The position numbers and the translations under genes were made by a program. This document shows positions 6,968 through 16,458 of a DNA stretch of 64,000 nucleotides, in pieces; positions within the stretch are counted from its first letter, which is position 1; every line of letters starts with the position of its first letter. This DNA comes from DATDPM01 sp963841995. GTDB taxonomy: Bacteria; Pseudomonadota; Alphaproteobacteria; DATDPM01. The DNA lies in assembly GCA_963841995.1 (NCBI GenBank), contig CAWJEX010000018.1:1-64000 (forward strand). The letters are read 5' to 3'. The notes beneath the pieces are model-generated. The model saw nothing but the letters and a program-made list of their open reading frames with translations. It did not search any database and was not told the origin of the DNA.

Positions 6968-8845
6968 CTAAGAAATTTTCCTTGTCTGCCGCCGCGCGGT
7001 TGCGGCGGCATCCCGGTCTGAGCAGACGCACGCCTTATCGCCGCCGCCGCCGCAGGCTTCCTCCGCACCCGTGGCCTTAGACGGCATCGGCTTATCGCCG
7101 CTTGCGGCCGCGGCCAAACACCCTTTGCTCGGCCCTTTCTTTCCGCCGCATCCGTCGGTTATCGACGGCGAGTTATTCGACATCGTATTCGGAGCGGCAA
7201 TATCAGCCACCGAAATCAGGCGATCCGCCGGGAAGCTGATTGACACCGTGGTGCCGGTGCCGACATGGCTCGTCAATTCCAAGTGACCGCCGTGGAGTTC
7301 GATAAGCGACTTGACCAACGGTAATCCAAGGCCGGTGCCTTCGTGATTTCGCACAAGATGGCTGTCAACTTGGCCAAAAGGTTCAAGCGCCCGGCGGATA
7401 TCATGAGGCGCCATGCCGATGCCCGTGTCCGTCACGGCAATCTGCAGAAGGCCATCAACAACCTGGCCGCGAATGGTGATGGCGCCGCCAGCGGGTGTGA
7501 ATTTGATCGCATTCGACAGCAGGTTAAGAATCATTTGGCGAATAAGCCTCTTATCGCCACACACGCACGGCAATCCGTCCGTCATCGACACGCGAAGCGT
7601 CAGATTCCCCTTCGAGACTCGCTCGGCGACCAATTGGACGGTGGAGATCGCTATTTTCCTGACATCCACCGTGGTCTCCTTCAACTCGACCTTTCCGGCC
7701 TCGATCTTGGCCAAGTCAAGGATATCATTGATGACCTCCAGCAGATGGCGCCCGCCTTCGACAACGTACCGGACATAGTCCAGATATTGCTTGTTCCCCA
7801 GCGGCCCGAGAACTTGTTGTTCCATCAACTGCGAGAAACCGATGATTGCATTGAGCGGGGTGCGCAGCTCGTGGCTCATATTTGCCAGAAATCTCGATTT
7901 CATCTGGCTTGCCGTTTCGGCCTGCTCTTTTGCAAAGCGGAGCTGCTCTTCGATTTTTTTCCGATTGGAAATGTCTTCGACCACCGCGATCAGATAATCG
8001 GGTTCACCCGAGCCTTTCTGCGCGACCGACAAGGTACGATTGACCCAGCACGCCGAACCGTCCTTATGCAAGAGCCGCTTTTCGAGAGCGCATGTCAGAG
8101 CGGCGCCTTGGATGAGCTTCGCCGTCTGGAGAAGATCTTCGGCAAGATCGGTTCTTTCCGTCATTTCGAAGACGCTGCATCCGCGGAGCTCCGGCAGCGA
8201 GTAACCGACAATTTCGCAATATCGGCGGTTGGCCGTGAGATACCGTCCTTCCAAACTGAGCTGACAAATTCCGACTGCAGCTTGCTCGAAGAGGGCAGCG
8301 TAACGTTGTTCGCTCTCGCGCAGGGCGCATTCTTGCGCCTTCGCGTAACTGATGTCGCGCATGACAGCCGTTAGCATCAATTCTCCGCCCGATTTAAATT
8401 TTAGAATCGATGCTTCAGCCGGAAATTCCTCGCCGGTCTTTCGGCAACCGACGATTTCGGTGCGCTCTCGCATGCGCCTCGTGATCTTTCCTCCGGTGGC
8501 GAAATGTCCCGCATCAGCCCGATGCTTGGCCCTGAAGCGCTCGGGCAAAAGAATGTCGAGCGGCCGCCCCAAGATCTCGTCGGCAGCATAACCGAACATC
8601 TTTTCGGCGGCGGGATTGAAATAGGTGATGATCTGACGGAGATCCGTGGAGATGATCGCCTCGTCCGTGACTTCGACGATCCGCGCGAGGCGGGATTGGA
8701 CGATATCGCTATTCGGCTTTTGCTCCGGCCCCGCGGTGGACGCTTGCGTAGGACGGGATGTGATTCGCTTTTCTGCGTCGGCGGCCCATTTGAGCGGCGC
8801 GCGTCGGGAAAGATTCACCAGGCGCTTGCCGGCCGGTAGTCGCAT
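6968..8845 (-). CDS. PAS-PAS sensor histidine kinase with a Cys/Gly-rich tail
   Basis: A cytoplasmic hybrid-less histidine kinase of 625 residues. PAS domain 1 is about 50–165 and PAS domain 2 about 180–295. The dimerisation/phosphoacceptor helix carries FLANMSHELRTPLNAIIGF with His325. The ATPase domain has the N box (NLLSNAIKFTP), a G1-like DTGIGMA, and GTGLGL. No membrane segment is visible, so the signal is intracellular, perhaps redox or a PAS-bound ligand. After about residue 563 the protein ends in an unusual low-complexity tail rich in Cys, Gly, Lys and Ala, including CVCSD. No response regulator gene is adjacent. The start lacks a strong RBS and could lie inside. Confidence 0.85.
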   Translation of the reverse strand: MRLPAGKRLVNLSRRAPLKWAADAEKRITSRPTQASTAGPEQKPNSDIVQSRLARIVEVTDEAIISTDLRQIITYFNPAAEKMFGYAADEILGRPLDILLPERFRAKHRADAGHFATGGKITRRMRERTEIVGCRKTGEEFPAEASILKFKSGGELMLTAVMRDISYAKAQECALRESEQRYAALFEQAAVGICQLSLEGRYLTANRRYCEIVGYSLPELRGCSVFEMTERTDLAEDLLQTAKLIQGAALTCALEKRLLHKDGSACWVNRTLSVAQKGSGEPDYLIAVVEDISNRKKIEEQLRFAKEQAETASQMKSRFLANMSHELRTPLNAIIGFSQLMEQQVLGPLGNKQYLDYVRYVVEGGRHLLEVINDILDLAKIEAGKVELKETTVDVRKIAISTVQLVAERVSKGNLTLRVSMTDGLPCVCGDKRLIRQMILNLLSNAIKFTPAGGAITIRGQVVDGLLQIAVTDTGIGMAPHDIRRALEPFGQVDSHLVRNHEGTGLGLPLVKSLIELHGGHLELTSHVGTGTTVSISFPADRLISVADIAAPNTMSNNSPSITDGCGGKKGPSKGCLAAAASGDKPMPSKATGAEEACGGGGDKACVCSDRDAAATARRQTRKIS

Positions 8846-9263
8846 CAGATTGCGTCGGAAGCGAATTCGACCGCGACCGTTGGCCGCCAGAATGACCCTC
8901 GCGATCAGCCGGATAATTTCTGAGTCCGCCGCGGAATTCGACTTCCATCCGGGCTTGCCGAAGAATGGCCTTAGATTCCGCCAAGATTTCGGCGCCAGCT
9001 GCCGCGGGTCGCCACGAGAAGTTGTGTTGCCGGATCGGGCTCATCGAAACATTGGCGCCGCATTGTCCGCCCGCAACCAGAGCGGTCTCGGTCTTGTCCC
9101 GAAGACCACGCCAGCACGGGCCAAAACATATTGTTTTGACCACGAGCCGCATTAATAAATATATCTCGTAAAGGTCCGCTTAAAACTTGGTTAAAATACT
9201 GTATTTCTAATTTATATATTGGACCAATGCCTTACGTTTACATCACTGATAGTTACCAACATA
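8846..9263. other. Intergenic region before the IS1595 insertion
   Basis: GC-rich up to about 9150, then markedly AT-rich from 9160 to 9263. Overlapping frames here have no family resemblance. The AT-rich end is the insertion target of the IS1595 element, whose 8-bp duplication starts at 9264. Nothing else is supported. Confidence 0.4.
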
Positions 9264-9327
9264 GAGCATATGAGGCTTATGCTGTTGTCCCAGGTAATGC
9301 TATAATTCGGCGCCGAACAGCCGTATA

Positions 9328-10419
9328 ATGGTTAATTGCGAGTCGTACATGTCCAATCGTCAGTCATCTATCATCGACTTCCAGAATTGCTTCCGGGACG
9401 ATACATCCTGTGCGCGATTCCTCTTTGAGAAGCGCTGGCCTGGCGGCTTCATCTGTCCCAAGTGCGGCAATGGTCGCGTCTCGTTGTTGCGAAGCCGGGC
9501 GCACACATTGGAATGTCTCGATTGTGGTCGTCAGACTTCCGCGCCGGCCGGCACCGTGATGCACAGGAGCAAGCTGCCGCTTACCGTCTGGTTCTGGGCT
9601 GCACACCTCATGGCAACCCACTCCAACGGAATGTCGGCCCTTCAGCTCAAAAACCAGCTCGGCATCTCCTACCGTGCCGCCTGGCTCCTCACCCAGAAGC
9701 TTCGCCGCTCTATGGTCGACCCCGAGAGAGAACCCCTTGAGGGCGTGGTCGAGATCGACCAAACCGAGATGCCGTTCCGGGACGCCCAGAGCTATTTAAA
9801 CCCTGACAAGAGCGGCAAGATCCTAGTCATCGGCGCTGTCGAGGTGATGGACCGGACCAGGAAGCAGCGGCAGAAACCGCTCAAAATAGGGGCGAAATAT
9901 CTCGATACGCTATCAGGCCGTATTCGGCTGCAGGCCATCCCGAGCAATCAGGCCAAGCATATCCACCACTTCGTTCGCGCCAACATCAAACCGGGGGCGA
10001 CACTGCTTTCGGATGGCCATCAGTCCTATCTAAACCTAAAGGAGTACCGGCACGATCCACGGGTCGTCGGTACGATAGCGGGACATGTTGTCCTGCCCTG
10101 GATCCACAGGGTCTTCTCGCTGATGAAGCGGTGGGGTCTTGGCACCTACCATGGCCTTCGCCGCCGGCACATCGATACTTATCTCAATGAATTCGTCTTC
10201 CGTTACAACCGGCGTTTCTATCGCCACATCTCGTTCGAGACCATTCTGGGCCTTGCGGCTAAGCTGCCGCCGATCACTCGCTGGGACATCATAGGTCGTG
10301 TCAATCCTCGGAAGGGGCGCAAGCCAAAGAGGCTCAATCCGCGCCGCCGCCGGACCGCCGCCGGAATGCGCCAGGACCTCATGTCGCTGGTTTCCGCAAC
10401 TGATAAAATTAGGCTCTAG
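9328..10419 (+). CDS. IS1595-family transposase (ISXO2-like)
   Basis: The 363-residue transposase has an N-terminal zinc ribbon (CPKCGN … CLDCG, about 48–75) typical of IS1595. A DDE-type core follows with EIDQTEM, then LLSDGHQSY, then the late region ending in FVFRYNRRF. The catalytic triad appears as D (EIDQ), D (SDGH) and a later polar residue in place of a clear E; family members vary there. The basic C-terminal tail GRKPKRLNPRRRR is unusual in length. Start alternatives are 9328 and the ATG at 9349. It is convergent with the passenger toxin gene, 31 bp away. Confidence 0.9.
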   Translation: MVNCESYMSNRQSSIIDFQNCFRDDTSCARFLFEKRWPGGFICPKCGNGRVSLLRSRAHTLECLDCGRQTSAPAGTVMHRSKLPLTVWFWAAHLMATHSNGMSALQLKNQLGISYRAAWLLTQKLRRSMVDPEREPLEGVVEIDQTEMPFRDAQSYLNPDKSGKILVIGAVEVMDRTRKQRQKPLKIGAKYLDTLSGRIRLQAIPSNQAKHIHHFVRANIKPGATLLSDGHQSYLNLKEYRHDPRVVGTIAGHVVLPWIHRVFSLMKRWGLGTYHGLRRRHIDTYLNEFVFRYNRRFYRHISFETILGLAAKLPPITRWDIIGRVNPRKGRKPKRLNPRRRRTAAGMRQDLMSLVSATDKIRL

Positions 10420-10450
10420 GCGTGCAGCCTTTGCGGTTTCAGTGGGCCTC

Positions 10451-10762
10451 TCACAGGCGATCCTGGCCTGGCCCATATACGCGCAGGATGTACACGTTCC
10501 CGGCAGTAAGCCGGTCGTTGGTGTCCGGCTCGACGGAATAGATAATGGTGTACTCCTCGACGACGCGCTGGCGCGTGCCGGGCAACTCACCCTTCGGCCA
10601 TATGACTGGATCGGGTTGGAGTTCCCGGACCGCATTGATGATGCGGCGCGCACGTTCTATCGCCCGCTGACCTGAGCCGGACTGGTTCATCCAGCGGCGC
10701 ATCAGATCGAGATCTCGCAACGCGAGTTTCGAATATTCGAGTTTCCTGGCCATGACGGCCAT
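10451..10762 (-). CDS. RelE/ParE-family toxin, IS1595 passenger
   Basis: A 103-residue basic protein with the ParE/RelE fold pattern: an N-terminal helix pair (LEYSKLALRDLDLMRRWM), the central helix with RARRIINAVREL, then strands RVVEEYTIIYSV and VYILRVYGPGQD. Proteins of this family either cleave mRNA on the ribosome or poison gyrase; I cannot tell which from sequence. The ATG at 10753 is an alternative start. The antitoxin gene is immediately upstream, 12 bp away. Both lie within the IS1595 ends, so they move with it. Confidence 0.8.
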   Translation of the reverse strand: MAVMARKLEYSKLALRDLDLMRRWMNQSGSGQRAIERARRIINAVRELQPDPVIWPKGELPGTRQRVVEEYTIIYSVEPDTNDRLTAGNVYILRVYGPGQDRL

Positions 10763-10774
10763 AGACCGTGCCGG

Positions 10775-10984
10775 TCAGCGGCGACGTGGCTCCGGCGGCG
10801 GCAACTCGTTAGGCGCGTCCCAGGAGTTTACCCATGCTTCAACATCCTCGGCAGGAACGGTTTGGCCATTCTTCACCTGAGCCATTGCTGCCCTAATGCC
10901 GGCCTTGCGCCTCTTGCTGTGGTCAGTGGGCTGATTATTCGGCGCGCTCACGTTACCTGCGCGGTAGAATTTGTTGTCCGACAT
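10775..10984 (-). CDS. Antitoxin of the IS1595 passenger module (ParD-like)
   Basis: A 69-residue product if started at 10984, where AGGAAAGGA lies upstream; the frame extends to 11041. The second half, with IRAAMAQVKNGQTVPAEDVEAW, resembles the C-terminal toxin-binding part of ParD/Phd-type antitoxins. The N-terminal DNA-binding half is not clearly classifiable. The order antitoxin–toxin with a short gap supports the assignment. Its own promoter should lie between 10985 and 11160, inside the element. Confidence 0.65.
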   Translation of the reverse strand: MSDNKFYRAGNVSAPNNQPTDHSKRRKAGIRAAMAQVKNGQTVPAEDVEAWVNSWDAPNELPPPEPRRR

Positions 10985-11516
10985 CGCGTCTCGATCCTTT
11001 CCTAAGTGATTATCATATTCCGATGCGGGCACTATGGCCATCGAATCTCAAGCTCCATCACGCCCGCATTAAGGTCTTCCAAATATTCAGTTTAAGCTCA
11101 CAAATTCACCAGTCATCATCCCATGCAAATCCTTAACAATCATTGAACATTGTTAATATTAACCTGGGACAACAGTCTTACCTGGGACAACAGCATAAGC
11201 CTCGAGCATATACATAGCGCAGGAACATAGCGCAAGATTTATTCAGTTCACCAAGAAATCTTGATGAGACGCCGTCGTCCATTTTTCTATTTATCTGATC
11301 GTATATGCTTTCTATCTAGCCGCCCGCATATAATAGTCCGCTGCCATGCATCAGGTGTGAATCACCTATATGGATTAGCATCGTTATTTGGTGCGTTGTC
11401 ATCCCCGGTCTTGATAAGGCGAAAGCTTGAGCCGGCGCGTCTTGTACAAAGCGCCACGCTTTTCCGCCTGCGGATTTAAGGAAAACAGGAAACCCCTTAG
11501 CGAAGCTATCTTGCCC

Positions 11517-12251
11517 ATGGCCACCTTGGACTCAAATCATCTTCCGGAACCTTGTGCGAGTTGCCCTGTCAGAGCCTTTGCATTTTATGGGCTCTGCAAG
11601 GAGGAGGACGCCGTTGAAATCTGCCGGATCCGCAAAGGCAGCTCCCTCTGCCTGAAGGGCCGGCCCATCTACCGCGAGGGCGATACGCGGGACGAGATCT
11701 ACACGCTGCTCGACGGATGGGCGTTCCGGTTCATGTTGCTTCCGGACGGACGGCGCCAAATCCTGAGCTTTCTTTTGCCCGGCGATTCTGTGCTGTTTCC
11801 ACTTTTGCACCGGAAACGCCTCCCCTATTCCATACAGGCGCTTACCAACGTATCGCTGTGTACCTTTGCTTCGGGAGAAATGTCCCATCTGTTGGCAAAA
11901 AGCCCATCCCTCGCACGTCAATTCGAATCGGCGCGCACAAATGAGCTGGTGAATATGGATGTTCGCCTCACCGATCTCGGTCGCCGCACCGCCGACGAAC
12001 GTATGGCGCATTTCCTGCTATCTATTTACGGACGCCTCAAGAAACGAGGATACGCAATAGGAGACTCCGTGCCGTTCCCTTTGCGCTTGCATCATTTGGC
12101 TGATGCGCTGGGCCTAACCGCCACTCATGCGAGCCGCATGTTGGCCATGCTAAAGCAGCGAGGCCTAATCTCGTTGTCGCAAAGCCGCCTAACCGTTCAT
12201 GACGAGGGCGAACTTGCGGCCATCGCGATGGCATCACCGTTCTCTATTTGA
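11517..12251 (+). CDS. Crp/Fnr-family transcriptional regulator
   Basis: A 244-residue DNA-binding regulator. Residues 30–145 form a cyclic-nucleotide-binding-like sensor domain (GDTRDEIYTLLDGWAFRF, LLPGDSVLF). The C-terminal winged helix has the recognition region LADALGLTATHASRMLAML. Near the N-terminus Cys13-x2-Cys16 and Cys27, plus Cys115, resemble the cysteines of oxygen-labile [4Fe–4S] Fnr proteins, although the spacing differs from E. coli FNR. It may therefore sense oxygen. A perfect FNR box precedes the peroxidase gene in the same module, and another lies at 16847–16860. The frame extends upstream to a TTG at 11427; 11517 fits the usual family length. Confidence 0.85.
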   Translation: MATLDSNHLPEPCASCPVRAFAFYGLCKEEDAVEICRIRKGSSLCLKGRPIYREGDTRDEIYTLLDGWAFRFMLLPDGRRQILSFLLPGDSVLFPLLHRKRLPYSIQALTNVSLCTFASGEMSHLLAKSPSLARQFESARTNELVNMDVRLTDLGRRTADERMAHFLLSIYGRLKKRGYAIGDSVPFPLRLHHLADALGLTATHASRMLAMLKQRGLISLSQSRLTVHDEGELAAIAMASPFSI

Positions 12252-12329
12252 CGGACACCTCGTTCGCCAAGGTCAATTGGCGCTTGAGCGACGCGATTGA
12301 CAACGTGGTCTGCCCTCAGAAGTTTTGTT

Positions 12330-12666
12330 CTTCCACCAGCAATCAACTCGCTTCGTAAATTTAGCGCGGCGTTACGACAGGGTTCAACCGCCTCGAAAGC
12401 TGTTTCCGAGCAGGTAGTGGTATCCAGGATTTCACGGTGGGGAAAAACCACGCTCTGACGGATTGGAAGATTTGGCGCGACGACGGAGACAGGAAAGAGG
12501 TCTGGTGCCCAGGGGCGGAATCATTCAAGCTATTAAACTCAATGGGTTACAAAAAAGTGGGACACTGAATCTTCCCTGGCGTTATTAGGCTTTCCGGGGA
12601 AAGTGTCCCATCGGTTTCGCGATAAACACGAAAAACTGACGAATCCGCTTTGAACTCGGGTGCGGA
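12330..12666. repeat. tRNA-Phe att-like unit, copy B
   Basis: A shortened left arm (12330–12502) contains the conserved GTGGTATCCAGGATTT-type stretch and GACGGATTG. The 20-nt core at 12503–12522 is identical to the tRNA-Phe 3' end. The right arm has GTGGGACACT at 12557–12566 and AGTGTCCCAT at 12602–12611. The left arm is less complete than in copies A and E and lacks the R1 portion. It separates the peroxide/oxygen module from the IS5/M24 module. Confidence 0.8.
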
Positions 12667-12924
12667 CCGCTTGCATGCGATTGACAGCAGCATCGCGCGT
12701 CCGCCGATCAGCAGGCGAATCGGAGCGATGGATCCCGCTAATCAGTCCGCCGTGAACAACGTGTAAGCCGTTGAGGCAGAGTTGTTTTTGATGGCTGGAT
12801 GTGGGTTTGAGATTGCAAGGTTTTGAGGGTTAATTCCCTGGAACCTTGCAAATTCATTTTCGGGATTCCGATTCTCAGAGAACGCGAACTGTGATTCCCT
12901 GGGCGTATTGCACGGGGGATTTCG

Positions 12925-14271
12925 ATGCGGCCGAAGAAACACGAGACGACGGGGTCTGGCGATCTGTTCCGCGCCCGATTGGACCAGATCATCAACATGA
13001 AGCACGAGACGGTGCGGCTCGCCGGGACGATCGATTGGACCTGGATCGACGGCGAGCTTGCGGAATTTTACAGCCCGAATGGACGGCCCGGGATCGAGAC
13101 CCGGTTTGTGGTGGGGCTGTTGCTGCTCAAGCACATTTATGGGCTTTCCGACGACGGGGTGTGCGATCGCTGGGTCCATGACCCGTACTTCCAGTACTTC
13201 ACGGGCGAGGCGTTCTTCTGCCATGCCTTCCCGCACGAGCGTTCCGATCTGAGCCACTGGCGCCAGCGCCTTGGCGCCAAGCTGGAACTGCTGTTGGCGG
13301 AGAGCCTGCGGGTCGCGCACGCGACCGGCGCGCTGGCGACGAAGGACCTGGCGCGGGTGACGGTCGATACCACCGTGCAGCCCAAGAACGTGACTTTCCC
13401 CACGGATGCGAAGCTCTTGCACGCAGCGATCAAGGGGCTCAACCGGCTCGCCCGGAGGTACGGCGTGCGGCTCCGGCAATCCTATGCCCGGGTCGCCAAG
13501 CGGGCGGCGATGATGGCCGGGCGCTACGCCCACGCCAAGCAGTTCAAGCGCCACCACCGGGAGCTGCGCTTCTTGCGCACGCGGCTGGGCCGGCTGGTGC
13601 GCGACATCCGACGGCGGATCAAAGGCGATGCGAAGCTTGAGGAAGCATTCGCCGCGCCGCTTTCACAGGCCAGCCAGATCCGCTCACAGCGGCAACGCCA
13701 GCGCGGTTGGAAGCTCTATTCCTTCCATGCCCCGGAGGTCGAATGCATCGGTAAGGGCAAGGCCAGCGCACCTTAGGAGTTCGGCGTCAAGGTCTCGATT
13801 GCCACCACCAACGCCCGCGCCAAAGGTGGCCAGTTCGTGCTCCACGCCAAGGCGCTGCCGGGCAACCCTTGCGATGGGCATACGCTCGAGACCATCATCC
13901 TGGAAACGGAAAATCTCACAGGCCGAGAGATCGAGCGCGGTTACGCCGACAAGGGATACCGCGGCCACAACGCGCCCCAACCGCGGCGCATCTTCATCTC
14001 AGGACAGAAGCGGGGTGTATTCGGAACCATCAAGCGCGAGCTCAGGCGCCGTTCCGCCATCGAAGCGGTGATCGGACATATGAAAACCGACGGCCATCTT
14101 GGCCGCAATTACCTCAAAGGCCGCGCCGGCGATGCCGCCAACGCCGTCCTCAGCGCTGTCGGCCACAACCTTCGCCTCGTCCTCGCCTGGCTGAGGATTC
14201 TTTTGCGCCGAATCCTGAGCGCGCTCCTGCTGACCTTCACTACGAAATTTGCGCCGAGCAGGGCTTTTTAA
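12925..14271 (+). pseudogene. IS5-family transposase interrupted by an amber codon
   Basis: The frame starts MRPKKHETTGSGDLF and matches the common rhizobial IS5 transposase with motif HERSDLSHWR and DTTVQPKNV. It runs to a TAG at 13774–13776 (CCT TAG GAG), then continues in the same frame to 14271 through GYADKGYRGH and IGHMKTDGHLGR. The family has a Tyr codon at the stop, so one substitution broke it. Total length without the stop is about 448 codons, the normal size. Inverted ends are not clear: ATCAGTCCGCCGT near 12741 resembles the reverse complement of about 14272–14286 only loosely. Confidence 0.85.
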
Positions 14272-14364
14272 CGGCCAACTGATGAGACCCGCGAATCTCC
14301 CTACTTCACGGGTGATGGTCGACCTTGTGCTCTCGGGCTGTTCACGGCATCACTCGAATGCGTA

Positions 14365-15318
14365 GTGTCGATGCCTATATGCGACTTCCAGGATGTCCGC
14401 GGAGTATCCGCTGCCACCGACATCCGGACCTTCAAGAACGAAGAGGATATGTTCCATGGCTTCCGGGATATCATCCAGGATCTTGGGTTGGCCGATGCGA
14501 CCATCGGGCTCGAGAAAAACTTCTTCAATGCGGCACTGTTCGAGGTCTTCAAGGCACACATCTTGCCGCGGGCCACGGTAGCCTCGGCGACGCCGGTGCT
14601 CTCGCAACTGTGGATGATCTAAGAGCCCGCCGAAATAAAGTGCGTACGCGAAGCCGCCCGGGTGGCAGGAGAAGGGATGGCGGCAGCGGTGAAAGCAATC
14701 CGGATCGGGGTACGGGAGATCGATGTCGCAGGTGAAATCGAATACGCCATGCGCCGAGCAGGGGCGGAAGGATGGGCATCGGCCACGTACGTTGCCTCGG
14801 GTTCACGTTCGGCAATAGCCCATGGTCCTGCATCGCTTAAGGTGATCGAAAACGGTGATGTGGTGCAAGTTCACGTGGCTCCCGTAGCTCGCGGATACAC
14901 GGTCGATCTATGCCGCACGCTTTTCGTCGGAAAGGCGGCGCCTGAGGCCACTGAAGCTTTGGATGCTTATTTGCGAGCGCAGGAAGTGGGCATAGCTGCG
15001 GCATCACCAGGCACACCACTATTGATGATCGACGACGCGATGAGAAAAGTGCTCGAACTGAGCGGCTACGGCGGAGCTTTCCTGCGACCTGTTTTCCACG
15101 GTGTTGGAATGGAGCATGAGGAGGCCACCATCCCGGGCGGCCACGCCGTAGTTCACGGTGAAGAAAAAGTGGGGCACGTCGAGGCTGGAATGTTGCTGGC
15201 CATCGGCAATTGCGGCATCTATCGTGAGAGCTTTGGGGTGCGTGCGGAGGATACAGTTTGGGTGAGCGAAGATGGTCCAGTCTCTCTCACAACTTTTCCC
15301 AAGAGGCTGGCAGACTGA
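14365..15318 (+). pseudogene. M24-family (Xaa-Pro aminopeptidase/creatinase-like) protein, truncated and interrupted
   Basis: The frame encodes the end of a creatinase N-terminal domain (ATIGLEKNFF … LSQLWMI). A TAA at 14620–14622 follows, then the same frame continues as EPAEIKCVREAARVAGEG and the pita-bread catalytic domain. In that domain GYTVDLCRTLFVG keeps the second metal Asp, but the first is His (VHVAP). FHGVGMEHEEATIPGG and the later acidic residues are also present. The family normally has a Lys or Arg at the stop position and about 70 more N-terminal residues, probably removed by the adjoining IS5. Function is likely lost. Confidence 0.8.
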
Positions 15319-15368
15319 ACGGCTGCTCCTAGTGCTGGCCGTCTTGACGATCGGGAATCATCCGGCGT

Positions 15369-15554
15369 GTGCTGGCTGGCTATTACGCCTTCCTCGATGC
15401 GATCAGTGATCCCAAACACCCCGACCATGACGACCAGATCGACTGGTACGGCCGCGTGTTCGATCCCGACGAGCTCGACACCGAACGCATTTGCAAAGAT
15501 CTCAACCGGATTGCAAGCCGCCGCAAGCGTGCTGCCGTCAAGCGCGCTCGCTGA
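15369..15554 (+). pseudogene. C-terminal fragment of a pRiA4b ORF-3-like (IS1096 TnpR-like) protein
   Basis: The 61-codon frame LAGYYAFLDAISDPKHPDH…DWYGRVFDPDELD matches the last third of the plasmid pRiA4b ORF-3 family, whose members are about 180 residues. The N-terminal two thirds are missing and no RBS precedes it, so it is a remnant. It lies 50 bp after the broken M24 gene. Confidence 0.7.
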
Positions 15555-15631
15555 ACGCAACTGGCGCCTTCAGCGAGCGGTTACGAATCACCCCCGATTG
15601 GTTAAATAGAAGGGACAGGCACCCCATCACG

Positions 15632-16198
15632 TCACTTATTGCTGGCACGTTCCGGGAATTTGAGGCCGCGGCGATCGGCCATGGCTTGGCCAAGCCCGAT
15701 CAAATCAGCTTCCGTCAAGCGACGGTGCGCAAGCGGCAAAACAATAGCATTTTCCCAAGCGACATGTCGGCGGTGTGATTCCGCGAAGTTGCGCAGGTTG
15801 ATCGCAAGATGGATGGGGTTGATCAACACCGCCCCCTTAGCAATGACCGCAAGGTCGGACACGATGAACTCGGCGACATCGCCGTCTAGCGCGTGCTCGG
15901 AGTGAAGCTGGTCGAGGGTCTGCTCGATGTTGTCCTCGGGCTGGCAGCGCTTGCGCAATAATGGAAACAGACTCTTTTCCTCATCGGCGGTATGAAGGGG
16001 TAGATCCTTCGTCAGGAATCCAAGGATCGCAGCATTTGGCGCGCCGCAGCCTTCGGCGATATCTTCGGCGTGTTGCTTCAACCACTCACAGGCCAGCAGT
16101 TGGCGCTCGTGCTCGGTGGCAATGAAATCGAGCGGTGCGCGGAACAATTTGGGGTCCGGGAGGGATGCCGCGAACGGATCTGGCTTCGTTTTATTCAT
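15632..16198 (-). CDS. Hemerythrin-like HHE-domain protein
   Basis: A 188-residue cytoplasmic protein with a four-helix hemerythrin-like pattern. Candidate iron ligands are His in FIATEHERQ, His and Glu in LPLHTADEEKSLFPLL, His in LHSEHALDGD, and His/Glu in ESHRRHVAWENAIVLPL. Such proteins bind a non-haem di-iron centre and serve in oxygen, NO or iron stress responses. The start has a GGAAG-like RBS. It is isolated among gene fragments. An FNR box lies 650 bp away at 16847–16860, too far to assign. Exact substrate unknown. Confidence 0.85.
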   Translation of the reverse strand: MNKTKPDPFAASLPDPKLFRAPLDFIATEHERQLLACEWLKQHAEDIAEGCGAPNAAILGFLTKDLPLHTADEEKSLFPLLRKRCQPEDNIEQTLDQLHSEHALDGDVAEFIVSDLAVIAKGAVLINPIHLAINLRNFAESHRRHVAWENAIVLPLAHRRLTEADLIGLGQAMADRRGLKFPERASNK

Positions 16199-16245
16199 TG
16201 CAGTGCTTCCGTTGATTCCGACGGCCAGCGGCGGATTAAGGAAGG

Positions 16246-16349
16246 GACATCGGATCCCGATCGAGTGTTGGCAACGTCACTACAACGAGGTCCGGCCGCA
16301 CAATGCTCTGGGTTGCAGGTCACTGCCAGCGGCCATCGCATTGGCCTGA
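16246..16349 (+). pseudogene. IS3-family transposase C-terminal fragment
   Basis: The residues IECWQRHYNEVRPHNALGCR followed by SLPAAIALA and a stop are the typical end of an IS3-family OrfB integrase (HYNxxRPHxxLGxxxP). Only about 35 codons remain and no upstream transposase sequence is found, so this is a relic. Confidence 0.8.
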
Positions 16350-16458
16350 GGCGCGCTGGGCTCCATCACGCAGGGGCTCCTTCCGCCGCAGTCTGTCCTC
16401 AAGGGCGCCGTTCGACTAACTTAAGGAATGGACCAAAGATTGAGGGCCAGTCACTCCT

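Larger units (their letters stand above)
9272..11203 (+). mobile_element. IS1595-family element carrying a toxin–antitoxin pair
   Basis: The ends are 24-bp perfect inverted repeats: 9272–9295 (GAGGCTTATGCTGTTGTCCC…) and 11180–11203. They are flanked by an 8-bp direct duplication GAGCATAT at 9264–9271 and 11204–11211, the target-site length expected of IS1595. The 1,932-bp element holds a transposase gene and, in the opposite orientation, a RelE/ParE-type toxin with its antitoxin. Near the right end a partial second copy of the end motif (CCTGGGACAACAG) occurs at 11163–11175. The intact ends and duplication suggest a fairly recent insertion. Confidence 0.9.

Noticed and set aside
13774..14622. 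Reassigned stop codons (TAG or TAA read as an amino acid)
   Set aside because: Other genes in the window end normally at TAG and TAA, and the affected genes are an IS and a truncated peptidase. Ordinary nonsense mutations explain it.
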